DNA of 64,000 nucleotides from Novosphingobium sp. 9U (GTDB taxonomy: Bacteria > Pseudomonadota > Alphaproteobacteria > Sphingomonadales > Sphingomonadaceae), in NCBI RefSeq assembly GCF_902506425.1, contig NZ_LR732469.1, positions 310,001 through 374,000 on the forward strand. The letters are read 5' to 3'. A program made the position numbers and the translations under genes. Below, in pieces: positions 30,146 through 38,738 of this stretch (its first letter is position 1; every line of letters starts with the position of its first letter). The notes under the pieces are model-generated. The model was not told where the DNA came from. It saw nothing but the letters and a program-made list of their open reading frames with translations, and searched no databases.

Positions 30146-30379
30146 ATGGCGATGCCCGCAGCCGAGATCGAGACGCTGATCCGCACCGCCCTGCCCGACG
30201 CGCAAGTCACCATCACCGACCTTGCAGGCGACGGCGACCACTACTCCGCGCACGTCGTCTCGTCGGCATTCGTCGGCAAGACCCGCGTCGCGCAGCACAA
30301 GCTGGTCTACGAAGCGCTGGGCGGGCGCATGGGCGGCGTGCTCCATGCCTTGCAACTGACCACCGCTGTTCCCAACTGA
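30146..30379 (+). CDS. bolA: BolA family iron-sulfur protein
   Basis: The 77-residue product has the BolA fold signature: IETLIRTALPDAQVTITD, SSAFVGKTRVAQHKLVYEALGG and the conserved His in QHKLVY. BolA proteins pair with monothiol CGFS glutaredoxins to handle 2Fe-2S clusters, and such a glutaredoxin is encoded 47 bases downstream. The short type without a long loop is closest to IbaG/BolA2. Confidence 0.92.
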   Translation: MAMPAAEIETLIRTALPDAQVTITDLAGDGDHYSAHVVSSAFVGKTRVAQHKLVYEALGGRMGGVLHALQLTTAVPN

Positions 30380-30426
30380 TCATTCGCACATGATGCTGCT
30401 TACGCAGCGACAAGGAATAGATTGCC

Positions 30427-30756
30427 ATGACCGACGTGAACAGCCGCATTGGCGAGATCGTAAAGTCCAGCGACGTCGTGCTCTTCATGAAGGGTACGCC
30501 GCTGTTCCCGCAGTGCGGTTTCTCCAGCCGCGCGATCGCCATCCTCGATCACCTCGGTGTCGCATATGAGAGCGTCGACGTGCTGCAGGACATGGAAGTC
30601 CGTCAAGGCATCAAGTCCTTCTCGGACTGGCCGACGATCCCGCAGCTCTACGTCAAAGGCGAGTTCGTGGGCGGTAGCGACATCATGATGGAGATGTACG
30701 AAGCGGGCGAACTGCAGCAGCTGATGGGCGAAGCCGGCGTCGCACGCGCCAGCTGA
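30427..30756 (+). CDS. grxD: Monothiol glutaredoxin, Grx4 type
   Basis: The 109-residue product has the CGFS active site (Cys about residue 30, [10 protein letters not shown]), the WPTIPQLYV cis-Pro motif and [15 protein letters not shown]. Grx4-type proteins bind and pass on 2Fe-2S clusters with glutathione and BolA partners. The neighbouring bolA and sufE elsewhere in the window fit a role in cluster assembly. A clear terminator follows. Confidence 0.96.
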   Translation: MTDVNSRIGEIVKSSDVVLFMKGTPLFPQCGFSSRAIAILDHLGVAYESVDVLQDMEVRQGIKSFSDWPTIPQLYVKGEFVGGSDIMMEMYEAGELQQLMGEAGVARAS

Positions 30757-30776
30757 GGCCACCGCCAACCATGCAC

Positions 30777-30808
30777 CAAAACGGCGCCTTTGGGCGCCGT
30801 TTTCGTTT
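30777..30808 (+). terminator. Rho-independent terminator after grxD
   Basis: AAAACGGCGCC, four-base loop, GGCGCCGTTTTCGTTT: a perfect GC stem with flanking A and T runs, about 20 bases after the grxD stop. Confidence 0.92.
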
Positions 30809-31142
30809 AGGCACCATGCAAGGTCGACGGGTGAGATTTCGCCACTCGACGGCGCAGGGAGCCGTTCGCACGGTGCCTGCCAGCCTACAACGCAAGTGAG
30901 AGCTCGGGGAGGCGGGGCCAGGAGACTGGGCGGCCCCGCCTCTAATTCGAGACGTACTCGGGGGTACATCGAACTAAAAGCATAAAGCGTGCCAAATCTC
31001 ATCAGCCGCAGAAAAGTGCCATTCTTTCAATCCGCTGAGTTCGATCACGACAGCTTGTGTAAAGCGCACCGACACGCCCTCGCCCCCACGATTAGGACGA
31101 CTGCCACTTGCGCGCCGGACGGCGAGAGGCGACACTTGCGAC
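30809..31142. other. Intergenic region with an isolated strong hairpin
   Basis: No coding frame is supported. A perfect eleven-pair stem, GAGGCGGGGCC to GGCCCCGCCTC (about 30915-30946), followed by TAATT, stands alone. It could end a small RNA or be a relic terminator. The remainder is AT-richer and holds the promoter of the NUDIX gene. Confidence 0.4.
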
Positions 31143-31931
31143 ATGGTTCAGGACAATGCGCAGCGCCCTCCACACGCGGACGACGATAGCGGCGTCCCGG
31201 CCGCGACGGTGGTGATCTTTCGCCGCACGCAGGCGGGCCCGCCCGAGCTGCTGATGGTGCAACGCTCCAGCCAGATGCGCTTCGCCGGCGGCGCGGCGGT
31301 GTTCCCCGGCGGCAAGGTGGATCCGGGCGATCGCATCCTGGCAGCCCAACTCTGCCGGGGCGAAGACCCAGTGATCGGCGCGGCTCGCATCGCCGCCATC
31401 CGCGAGACCTTGGAGGAGACCGGCCTTGCGATCGCCGTGCGCGAGCCGGTTTCCGCGCAGCAAGCGGCTGACGCACGCGCCATGCTGATCGCGCAGGGCC
31501 TGCTCGCACCGGTGCTCGACGCGTTCGGCTGGACACTGGAGCCGGACCGGCTGACACTCTACGCACATTGGCGTGCGCCCGTGGAACGCGGGTTCGACAC
31601 ACAATTCTTTGTGCTCGATCTCGGTACCGGCGCGGTCGACATCGCGGTGGATGCTACGGAAAACACCAAGCTGTTCTGGATCAGCGCGGCGCGCGCGCTG
31701 GAGCTGGCCGATGCTGGGGAGATCAGCGTGATCTTCCCGACGCGGCGCAACCTTGAGCGCCTCGCGCAGTTCGCCACCTTCGACGATGCTCTGGCGGACA
31801 TCGCGCACCATCCTGTGCGCAGAATCATGCCCGCTCAGGTCCAGCGGGACGGCGAGACCTGGCTGCAGATCCCCCACGGCCACGGCTATCCGGTCCTGGG
31901 ACAGCCGTTCGCCACCGCCAAGCGCGGCTGA
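31143..31931 (+). CDS. NUDIX hydrolase with extended Nudix box (NUDT19-like)
   Basis: The 262-residue product has Nudix parts VFPGGKVDPGD and AAIRETLEETGL, but about 17 extra residues separate the glycine from the RExxEE core. The animal NUDT19 family, a CoA-diphosphate hydrolase, also has an insertion in this position, so this product could act on CoA or acyl-CoA, though substrate is inferred only. The C-terminal half has an unassigned domain ending IPHGHGYPVLGQP. It ends ten bases before the convergent end of the MFS gene. Confidence 0.85.
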   Translation: MVQDNAQRPPHADDDSGVPAATVVIFRRTQAGPPELLMVQRSSQMRFAGGAAVFPGGKVDPGDRILAAQLCRGEDPVIGAARIAAIRETLEETGLAIAVREPVSAQQAADARAMLIAQGLLAPVLDAFGWTLEPDRLTLYAHWRAPVERGFDTQFFVLDLGTGAVDIAVDATENTKLFWISAARALELADAGEISVIFPTRRNLERLAQFATFDDALADIAHHPVRRIMPAQVQRDGETWLQIPHGHGYPVLGQPFATAKRG

Positions 31932-31940
31932 GCTAGGTCT

Positions 31941-33197
31941 TCAGGCGGGCTGCGGCTCTCCCTGGACCGGCGAGGCCTTCAAACCGCTCGCTGCATAGAG
32001 ACCACATAGCACCGCGATGGCGAAGACGATCGCCATGGCCGTGACGGGGATCGCGAACGAGCCGGTCTCACGCGCGATGCGGGCGCCGCCGATCATGGCG
32101 CAGGCCATGAACGGTAGCGAAATCACCGTGTTAAGCCCGAAACCGCGGCTGTAGCTTGGCTGGCCGAACGTGTCGCTGATCCCGCGGCCCAGCGCCGGGA
32201 TTGCGCCCGCGCCATGCATGCCGATCAGGCCGACGATCAGGGCGACCGCGGCGAACGGCGGCTCGGTCAGCAGGAGTGCCCACAGGATCGCGCAGTTAAA
32301 AGCAACCAGCGCCAGCGTGCGACCGCCGCCCAGCTTGTCGGCCACCCAGCCGAACAGCACCGACCCGGCGATCCCGACCAGCGACATGATCGAGGCGAGC
32401 AGCGCCGATTGCGCGCGCGAGAAGTCCCACGACTGGCCCATCGGCACCAGCAGCGAGCCGAGCATGACCGAACTGGTGATGCTGGCGCAGTTAGCCAGCG
32501 ACAGCGCCCAGAACTTGGGGCGGCTCAGCAGCTGTCCCACGCTCAGCGAGCCATCGGCGGTGCGCTTCTCGCCAGTGGCGACGGGCGCGACATAGCCCGG
32601 CGGGTGATCGACCGTCAGCGCGGTGAGCGGCAGCATCAGAATGGCGCTCACGCCCGCAAGCGTGAGATAAGCGGCCTGCGGACCGTAGTCCGTCAGGAAA
32701 GCATTCAAGGTGACCGGCAGCACGGCGATGATGATCGGCAAGTGCACCAGGCCGAGCGCCAGCCCGCGGTTGTGGTTGAACCAGCGAGTCACCAGCGTCG
32801 CCGGCCCGATCGAGCCTGCCAGGCTCATCGCCGGGCCGAAGCACAGGCCGTAGGCGGCCAGGTAGAGCGGGTAGCTGTGCGTCAGGCCGAGCACCAGGTA
32901 ACCGAGCACCGTCAGCACCGCGCCCAGCATCAGCAGCAGGCGCAGCGAGTAGCGGGCGACCAGCACGCCGACGATCGGCGCCAGCGCCGACGAGCCCACC
33001 AGCATCAGCAGTATACCGGCTGAGGCTTGCTCGAGCTTGACTCCGAGGCGCCCCTCGACCGATGCGAGCAGAACGCTGAAGGAACCCATGACGGTTCCGA
33101 TCACGACATTGTGCGAGACGCCGGCGATCAGCCCCATCCGCTTGGCGAGCGGGTGATTGGGCGTATCCACGGCAGGACTTATGGAGCTCAAAGCCAC
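31941..33197 (-). CDS. Major facilitator superfamily transporter
   Basis: The product (418 residues from GTG 33197; GGGAG stands eight bases ahead) has about twelve hydrophobic segments in two halves. RYSLRLLLMLGAVLTVLGY and ADKLGGGRTLALVAFN correspond to the loop between the second and third segments of each half. The general shape fits the oxalate/formate or monocarboxylate antiporter branch of MFS. No substrate-defining residues can be read. Upstream codons TTG TAT are in frame but lack a ribosome-binding site. Confidence 0.85.
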   Translation of the reverse strand: MALSSISPAVDTPNHPLAKRMGLIAGVSHNVVIGTVMGSFSVLLASVEGRLGVKLEQASAGILLMLVGSSALAPIVGVLVARYSLRLLLMLGAVLTVLGYLVLGLTHSYPLYLAAYGLCFGPAMSLAGSIGPATLVTRWFNHNRGLALGLVHLPIIIAVLPVTLNAFLTDYGPQAAYLTLAGVSAILMLPLTALTVDHPPGYVAPVATGEKRTADGSLSVGQLLSRPKFWALSLANCASITSSVMLGSLLVPMGQSWDFSRAQSALLASIMSLVGIAGSVLFGWVADKLGGGRTLALVAFNCAILWALLLTEPPFAAVALIVGLIGMHGAGAIPALGRGISDTFGQPSYSRGFGLNTVISLPFMACAMIGGARIARETGSFAIPVTAMAIVFAIAVLCGLYAASGLKASPVQGEPQPA

Positions 33198-33323
33198 GGC
33201 ATTCTCCCTTGGCCTCTGCTGGGCCGTATACAACTTGGGAGAGTGTGGCGGCCCTGAGCCGTCGAGGCCAGCCCCTTTTTCGCTGCCGGTGCGATCCTTC
33301 GGACGTGCCCGCCAGGTCGCTCG

Positions 33324-33650
33324 TCAGTCCCGCGTGACCGAGACCTGCGTTCCCAGCTCGTGCAGACGAACCAGGTGGTCGACGATCGGGCCGTAGATGG
33401 CGCGATCGAACTCCAGCCCTGCGCAGTCGCCTGCGATCCACCGCACGGTGCCGCCGAGAGCCTCCATACCGTCGGGCCGGATGATGACGCGCGAACCCAC
33501 GCGGAACATCAGGGTCTCGGTACGGATGCAGCAGCCCTGCGTGGAGATATCCGAGATCTCGCCCGAGTCGCGCAGCCCGTTGGGAGTGCGGCATTGTGCG
33601 GGAAGCACGATTGCCCTGCGTTGCGCGCGCCGAGGTATCTCAACAGACAT
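33324..33650 (-). CDS. PilZ domain protein, probable c-di-GMP receptor
   Basis: The 108-residue product is a single PilZ domain: RRAQRRAIVLPAQCR carries an Arg-rich RxxxR-type motif and GEISDISTQGCCI the D-x-S-x-x-G motif. Both contact cyclic di-GMP in characterised PilZ proteins. It is probably cytoplasmic and has no output domain. ATG 33650 is chosen because the upstream frame extension is Arg/Pro-rich and unlike the family. A LuxR-type gene lies about 390 bases upstream on the same strand. Confidence 0.85.
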   Translation of the reverse strand: MSVEIPRRAQRRAIVLPAQCRTPNGLRDSGEISDISTQGCCIRTETLMFRVGSRVIIRPDGMEALGGTVRWIAGDCAGLEFDRAIYGPIVDHLVRLHELGTQVSVTRD

Positions 33651-34037
33651 GGCAGGACTATGCCCGCACCTGGTGTATACTTCGTTAAGCGGGCTGCGTC
33701 TGATGGCGGGATCGGCACACGTCCGAACCGATCCCGCCAAGCTCTCAGGTGCGACCCAAGAGCCAAGGGCCAGGCGCACGTGAGGGCGTACGCCGGCCAC
33801 TTTGGACTGTTCTCGATCGGCCAGCCCGGCATCGTAGCGACGCCGGCGCACTGCGTCGCCCCCACAAGGAAGACGACGGCTCGCGGCGAGGGGAAGTCGA
33901 GGGAAGCCTCGCGGGCCGATCTGAGAGCGACAGCGGTGTGGCGCACAACGCTGACGCTCGGCAGTCCCGGTCTTGGGGGACATGCCGGGGGCTATGCCCA
34001 TCCCGGTCCCAGATCAGCGTGATTCCGGTGCGCAGGC
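33651..34037. other. Intergenic region with a 12-pair hairpin
   Basis: No supported gene. A perfect stem, TGGCGGGATCGG (33704-33715) with CCGATCCCGCCA (33728-33739), twelve-base loop, stands near the PilZ end. It has no T-run and may be a leader structure for the PilZ gene or an end to LuxR transcripts. Confidence 0.4.
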
Positions 34038-34820
34038 CTAGTCGCCAGCATTGCTCCCAGGCACTTGGCCCGGTGTGGATGCCGGAGCCAACTCTGGCTG
34101 GGGCCGGAACGGGCCGGTGTAGAGGTGCCCTGCCAGCACCGAATGCAACACGGCAGACGTGCGATCCGATACGCCAAGCTTGCGGAAGGCGCGGCGCACA
34201 TAGCTGTCGACCGTCTCCGCCGAGATGCCCAGGATCTCGGCGATGACCGAATTGCTCTTCCCCATCGCGATCCAGTAGACGACGTCCAGTTCCCGCTCGG
34301 ACAGGCGAACGTCGATTGGCTCCTGCGTGTCGATCAGCTCGCAGTAGCGCAGAAACGACATCTGCGCGATCGCATGCGCGGCCGCTGCGCTCTCCTCGCC
34401 GATGGACGTGCCTGGCACTGCCGGCAGACCGACGAAGCCGGTCCGGGCGCCGGGTCCGTAAGTGGGCAGCGCCAGTCCATCCTCGAAGCCGAGTTGCGAC
34501 AGGAACCGGTAGAACGCCTCCTCCTGCTTGCCCGGCGCCTCGATGGTGCGCGCCTCGCTCCACCGCACCGGGCGGCAAAGGCGGAGCGCCAATTCGGGAA
34601 GCGGATCCTCATACCGCAGGCGCTCTGGATAGGCTTGCGACCATTCCCCGGCCATGTTGTTGGCACTATGCACCCGGCCGAAGCGCTTGTCGGAAGTTAC
34701 CGGAGTGACGAAGTAAGCGCGCGGGAACCCGATCGCCGCGAACGCTTCCATCGTCGCCTCGCGCAAGTCGATCACCGATCGCGCGGCGCGAAGTCCCGCC
34801 AGCCCTGTGCGAAGCTGCAT
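34038..34820 (-). CDS. LuxR-type quorum-sensing receptor, no synthase nearby
   Basis: The 260-residue product has an N-terminal autoinducer-binding domain (about 15-165) and a C-terminal GerE/LuxR helix-turn-helix (about 180-240, LSERELDVVYWIAMGKSN, ILGISAETVDSYVRRA). Residues that contact acyl-homoserine lactone in TraR-like proteins are present: Trp60, Tyr64, Asp72 (with Pro73), Trp87 and probably Gly115. That predicts true ligand binding. No luxI-type synthase gene is in the window, so it may be a solo receptor responding to signals made elsewhere in the genome or by neighbours. ATG 34820 has GGAG eight bases ahead. Confidence 0.92.
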   Translation of the reverse strand: MQLRTGLAGLRAARSVIDLREATMEAFAAIGFPRAYFVTPVTSDKRFGRVHSANNMAGEWSQAYPERLRYEDPLPELALRLCRPVRWSEARTIEAPGKQEEAFYRFLSQLGFEDGLALPTYGPGARTGFVGLPAVPGTSIGEESAAAAHAIAQMSFLRYCELIDTQEPIDVRLSERELDVVYWIAMGKSNSVIAEILGISAETVDSYVRRAFRKLGVSDRTSAVLHSVLAGHLYTGPFRPQPELAPASTPGQVPGSNAGD

Positions 34821-34978
34821 CAATGTCTCCAGCAGCAAAACTACATGCGCTGCTGCCAAAGCATAGAAGATCGACCTCGCCCGCGCAAACTGTGCAGCCC
34901 GCCTGCGGGACTTGCATCCACTGTAAAATGATGAGCCGAGTCGCAGGCCAGAAAACCGCGGATCGGTCCCGAAGCGAG

Positions 34979-35055
34979 TGGCGCGCCCGACAGGGTTCGA
35001 ACCTGTGACCCCAAGCTTAGAAGGCTCGTGCTCTATCCAGCTGAGCTACGGGCGC
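34979..35055 (-). tRNA. tRNA-Arg (TCT)
   Basis: Minus-strand cloverleaf: acceptor GCGCCCG/CGGGCGC, D-arm AGCTCAGCTGGATAGAGC, anticodon arm CGAGCCTTCTAAGCTTG with anticodon TCT, T-arm CAGGTTCGAACCCTG. The 3' CCA is encoded. Length is 77 bases. Confidence 0.95.
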
Positions 35056-35191
35056 ACGCGGCGCCTCCTTTAGCGCGGTTTGGCGATGTCGCAAACGCTG
35101 CGAGGGCGAGAGTGCACGGTTGCGATGCGAAGTTCGTCCGCAAGATCGCGGCTGTCCGTGTGCACCTTCAACAAACCCACTAGGCGCGCGC

Positions 35192-36010
35192 ATGCACCCG
35201 CGTTACGCTTTGCCGATGAGCGACGAGCAGCTTTCCCGTATCGACGGCCAATCGGGTGCGCGCCGACATTTTCGCTACTTCGACTTCGTGATGACCGGCT
35301 TTGTCGTCATCCTCCTGCTCTCCAACCTGATCGGCGCGGCCAAGCAGGCGCAAGTGACGCTGCCGTTGCTGGGCCCGGTGACGTTCGGCGCGGGCGTGCT
35401 GTTCTTCCCCGTCAGCTACATCATCGGCGACGTGCTGACCGAGGTATACGGCTACGCCAACGCCCGGCGCTGCATCTGGGCCGGCTTTTTCGCGCTGCTG
35501 TTCATGGTCGTCATGAGCGTGGTGGTGGTGAACATCCCGGCCAATCCCGAGTGGGCGCTGGCCTCGTCCACATACAGCGTCGCCGGGCGAGAGGTGACCG
35601 CACCCAACCAGGCCGCCTACATGGCGATTTTTGGCCAGACGCCGCGCATCGTCTTTGCCTCGCTGGTGGCGTTCTGGGCCGGCGAGTTCGTCAACTCCTT
35701 CGTGCTCGCGCGCATGAAGGTGATGACCTCGGGCAAGCACTTGTGGATGCGTACGATCGGCTCGACGATCGTCGGCGAAGGCGTGGACAGCTTGCTGTTC
35801 TATCCGCTCGCGTTCCTCGGCGTTGCAGGCTTCCCGTTGCACCTCATCGCGTCGCTGGTGGTCACCCAATGGCTGATCAAGACGACATGGGAAGCCGTGC
35901 TGACGCCGGTCACTTACCTTGTCGTCGGGTTTCTCAAGCGCCGGGAGGGCGTGGACGTCTACGATGAGAACCTGGACTTCTCGCCCTTCGCCAAGGCACG
36001 CCCAAAATGA
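35192..36010 (+). CDS. yhhQ: Queuosine precursor transporter (YhhQ/DUF165)
   Basis: YhhQ-type proteins import preQ0/preQ1 for tRNA queuosine. The product has about six membrane segments with the family motifs FFPVSYIIGDVLTEVYGY and GSTIVGEGVDSLLFYPLAF. From ATG 35192 it is 272 residues; ATG 35216 (MSDEQLSRIDGQ) is an equally good start. Inner-membrane location is expected. It follows tRNA-Arg, is on the opposite strand, and precedes recF by about 56 bases on the same strand. Confidence 0.9.
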   Translation: MHPRYALPMSDEQLSRIDGQSGARRHFRYFDFVMTGFVVILLLSNLIGAAKQAQVTLPLLGPVTFGAGVLFFPVSYIIGDVLTEVYGYANARRCIWAGFFALLFMVVMSVVVVNIPANPEWALASSTYSVAGREVTAPNQAAYMAIFGQTPRIVFASLVAFWAGEFVNSFVLARMKVMTSGKHLWMRTIGSTIVGEGVDSLLFYPLAFLGVAGFPLHLIASLVVTQWLIKTTWEAVLTPVTYLVVGFLKRREGVDVYDENLDFSPFAKARPK

Positions 36011-36066
36011 GTTCGCTTGAGCATCGTTTGACCTGGGCCCAGTCGCACAGGTAGGCGGGCGCCACG

Positions 36067-37158
36067 ATGGCGCTCGACCGCATCCTGCTGACCGATTTCC
36101 GAAACCACCGCGACACGCAGGTGGAGGGCACCGCACAGTTCAACCTGCTGGTCGGCGAGAATGGCGCCGGCAAGACCAATGTGCTGGAGGCGATCTCCCT
36201 GTTCGCTCCGGGCCGGGGCCTGCGCCGTGCGAGCTTGGCCGACATGCCCGCGCAAGATGGCCGCGGCGGCTTCGCTGTCAGCGCCGACCTGGCCTCGCGA
36301 GGCGAGCCGGTGCGGCTCGGTACGGGCGTGCCGGCCGAGCGCCCCGGACGGCGGCTGGTGCAAGTGAACGGAGCTGAGGCGCCGGCGGTGCGGCTGGCGG
36401 AATGGCTCTCGATCGGGTGGCTGACACCCGCGATGGACCGGCTGTTCTCCGAGAGTGCCGGCGGTCGTCGGCGCTTCCTCGACCGGCTGGTACTGGCCCT
36501 GCGCCCCGGACATGCCGGTCACGCGACGCGGCTGGAGAGCGCCCTGCGCGAACGCAACAACATGCTGTCCGACGAGCGGGCGCCGGATCCCCGCTGGCTC
36601 GACGCCATCGAGAAGCAACTGGCGGAGGCCGGCGCCGCCGTGGCGCAAGGCCGGCGCGAGACGGTGGAGGCGCTGGACGATCTGCTCGCGCAATTGCCGG
36701 CGTCGCCATTCGCTCGGCCTTCGCTTACCTACCGCGCCGGCGGGCCTGACGAGCCCGGCGCTCTCGCCGCGGCCTTGCGAGAGGGTCGTGCTCGCGACCG
36801 CGCGGCGCAACGGACACTCACCGGCCCGCATCGCGACGAGCTGGAGGTACGCCTGGCAGCCAAGAACCAGATGGCGGCCGAATGCTCCACGGGCGAGCAG
36901 AAGGCGATGCTGATCGCGATCGTGCTGGCTCACTCGCAACTGCTGGAAAGTGCGGGCGAGCGGCGGCCTCGGCTGCTGTTGCTGGACGAAGTCGCGGCGC
37001 ACCTCGATCCGCTGCGCCGTGAAGCGCTGTTCGAGCGCCTGCGCGCGGGAGCGGCGCAAGTATGGCTCACCGGCACCGAGACGCAGCCTTTCTCCGCGAT
37101 CCTGCGCGAGACTTCGGTGTGGCACGTCGAAGGCGGCAAGGTGGTGCGGCGGGATTGA
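36067..37158 (+). CDS. recF: DNA replication and repair protein RecF
   Basis: RecF is the SMC-like ATPase that, with RecO and RecR, loads RecA at single-strand gaps. The 363-residue product has Walker A GENGAGKTN (about 30-38), the signature STGEQKAM (about 278) and Walker B LLLLDEVAAHLD. The start MALDRILLTDFRNH is typical. It is not beside dnaN or gyrB here, as is usual for alphaproteobacteria. A family B palindrome follows. Confidence 0.96.
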   Translation: MALDRILLTDFRNHRDTQVEGTAQFNLLVGENGAGKTNVLEAISLFAPGRGLRRASLADMPAQDGRGGFAVSADLASRGEPVRLGTGVPAERPGRRLVQVNGAEAPAVRLAEWLSIGWLTPAMDRLFSESAGGRRRFLDRLVLALRPGHAGHATRLESALRERNNMLSDERAPDPRWLDAIEKQLAEAGAAVAQGRRETVEALDDLLAQLPASPFARPSLTYRAGGPDEPGALAAALREGRARDRAAQRTLTGPHRDELEVRLAAKNQMAAECSTGEQKAMLIAIVLAHSQLLESAGERRPRLLLLDEVAAHLDPLRREALFERLRAGAAQVWLTGTETQPFSAILRETSVWHVEGGKVVRRD

Positions 37159-37190
37159 GCGGTTGGGCGTGATCGACACCCCTTCCCTTT

Positions 37191-37354
37191 CACCCTCTCC
37201 CCTTGAGGGGAGAGGTAGCGAAGCTTGCCGCGATAGCGGCTAGCGCAGCTTGGAGAGGGGTTTCCGATGGTCGAGAGGGCAGAGACCCCTCTCCAACTCC
37301 GGCTAGCCAGCAAGCTGGCAAGCCTTCGTATCCTCTCCCCGTTCGGGGACAGGG
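37191..37354. repeat. Palindromic repeat, family B, copy 2
   Basis: It has the same block order as 23852-24005: CCCTCTCCCCTTGAGGGGAG at the left end, TAGCGCAGCTTGGAGAGGGG and CCCCTCTCCAACTCCGGCTA inside, TCCTCTCCCCGTTCGGGG at the right. It lies at the convergent recF/arylesterase junction. Confidence 0.85.
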
Positions 37355-37363
37355 CAAGTCTCC

Positions 37364-38086
37364 TCAGCGCCGAAGTTCCCGTCTCGGCAGCGCCTCTGCC
37401 ACATCGTCGACAGTGGCAGCCACCATCTCCTCGATCCCTAGCGCAGTCGGATGCGCGCGGTCGGGCTGCACCAGGTCCGGCTTGCCCTGCAGCGGCTGCA
37501 GGAAGAAGGGGACGAGCGTGGCGCCGTACTTGTGCGCCAGGCTGGGATAGATCGGGTTGAAGTCACGCGCATAGTCGGCGCTCAGCGCGGGCGCGGCGAG
37601 CATGCCGAGGAGCACGACCCGCACCTTTCGCCGCTGCAACGCGGCCAGAATCGCATCCAGGTTCGCGCGCGTCTCGGCGGGGGCGCGGCCTTGCAGCATG
37701 TCGTTACCGCCCAGGCTGACGATCACCAGATCGGGGCGGACCGGCTGCGCATCGAGCGTGCGCTCCAGCCGTCGCAAGCCTTGCTGAGTAGTCTCGCCCG
37801 AAACGCCCGCATTGGCGATCCGTGCGTTGACGCCGCGCGCGCGCAGCGCCGCCTCCAGCTTGGCCGGATAGCTTTCGCCCTCGTGCAGCCCGTAGCCCGC
37901 CAGCAACGAGTCTCCGAACGCCAGGATCGGTCGCTCGGGCCCCATCACCGGGATCGGCACTGGCTGCTCGAGCGGGTCGGCGGTGTTCTGCGGCGCGGGC
38001 TCCTTGCCGCTGCCGCACGCTGCCACCGTGCAGGCGATGACGAGCGCTACAGCGATCCGGCCGATTGCACCGGACGCGTGTGTCAG
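37364..38086 (-). CDS. tesA: Arylesterase/lysophospholipase L1-like lipoprotein
   Basis: The SGNH-fold product has FGDSLLAGYGL with the catalytic serine, the glycine block NAGVSGETTQQGLRRL, LGGNDMLQG with the asparagine, and DRAHPTALG supplying Asp and His. It is closest to TesA-type thioesterase/arylesterase. Ahead of this is a lipoprotein signal (VALVIACTVAAC, about residue 23), which suggests a periplasmic lipoprotein. No ATG or GTG stands at the right place. A CTG at 38086 overlaps the DUF805 stop (CTGA) with CAGGT ahead and would give about 240 residues, so the start is uncertain and probably coupled to DUF805. Confidence 0.85.
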   Translation of the reverse strand: MTHASGAIGRIAVALVIACTVAACGSGKEPAPQNTADPLEQPVPIPVMGPERPILAFGDSLLAGYGLHEGESYPAKLEAALRARGVNARIANAGVSGETTQQGLRRLERTLDAQPVRPDLVIVSLGGNDMLQGRAPAETRANLDAILAALQRRKVRVVLLGMLAAPALSADYARDFNPIYPSLAHKYGATLVPFFLQPLQGKPDLVQPDRAHPTALGIEEMVAATVDDVAEALPRRELRR

Positions 38087-38544
38087 GCGAAGACCTGGGA
38101 GCTGGCGGGATCCTTCGGATCGGATCCGAAGCGATTGGGTCCTGCCGTTCCAGGCAGCAGCATGAGCACCAGGAAGGCGATGCCCACAAGCGAGCCGACC
38201 AGCGGGATGAACGAGAGCACGACCACGCCCAGATACCACCACCCGCTCATGTCGCGATCGTGCAGCCGGCGCACCGTCACTGCCAGCGTCGGGATGAGCG
38301 TTGCGAGCCAGTAGAGCAGGAGCAGCAGGCCGGCGCCTCCGAAGAACAGCGAACCGATGAGGCCGACCGGATCGGAACCCCCATTCTGCAGCGCGGATAG
38401 CGACACGCCGGTTCCGATCATGATCCCGCCGATCACCGCATAGACAATAAGGTTGAACAGTCCGAAAGCCCAGAACTCCATCCGGCGCGACCTGCCGTTC
38501 AAATCAGCATAGCGCCGAAACGGCAGGAACATGTACTCCAGCAT
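38083..38544 (-). CDS. DUF805 membrane protein
   Basis: The 153-residue product matches DUF805: short N-terminal helix MLEYMFLPFRRYADLNGRSRRMEFW, then four hydrophobic segments, with the conserved RRLHDRDMSGWW loop between the second and third. Inner-membrane location; function unknown. ATG 38544 has GGAG seven bases ahead. Its end overlaps the arylesterase start. It is divergent from typA. Confidence 0.88.
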   Translation of the reverse strand: MLEYMFLPFRRYADLNGRSRRMEFWAFGLFNLIVYAVIGGIMIGTGVSLSALQNGGSDPVGLIGSLFFGGAGLLLLLYWLATLIPTLAVTVRRLHDRDMSGWWYLGVVVLSFIPLVGSLVGIAFLVLMLLPGTAGPNRFGSDPKDPASSQVFA

Positions 38545-38738
38545 ACCCAATCTCCCTGTTCTTTGCCGTCACGGCACGGCTGCAATGCACAAACCGGTCG
38601 GGAGTGCCCGTCGCGTTCGTCCGCACCCGCGCTTGCCCCGCGCGGACACTTCGAGTAAGGGCGCGCGGATTGTGCGGTGCAGCGAAGCGCCGCCCCCTCG
38701 TTAACGACCTACCCGATCCTCGAACTTACAGGCCTATC

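Noticed and set aside
34981..35060. Integration site at the tRNA-Arg 3' end
   Set aside because: No integrase, no direct repeat of the tRNA 3' end and no change in composition on either side were seen.
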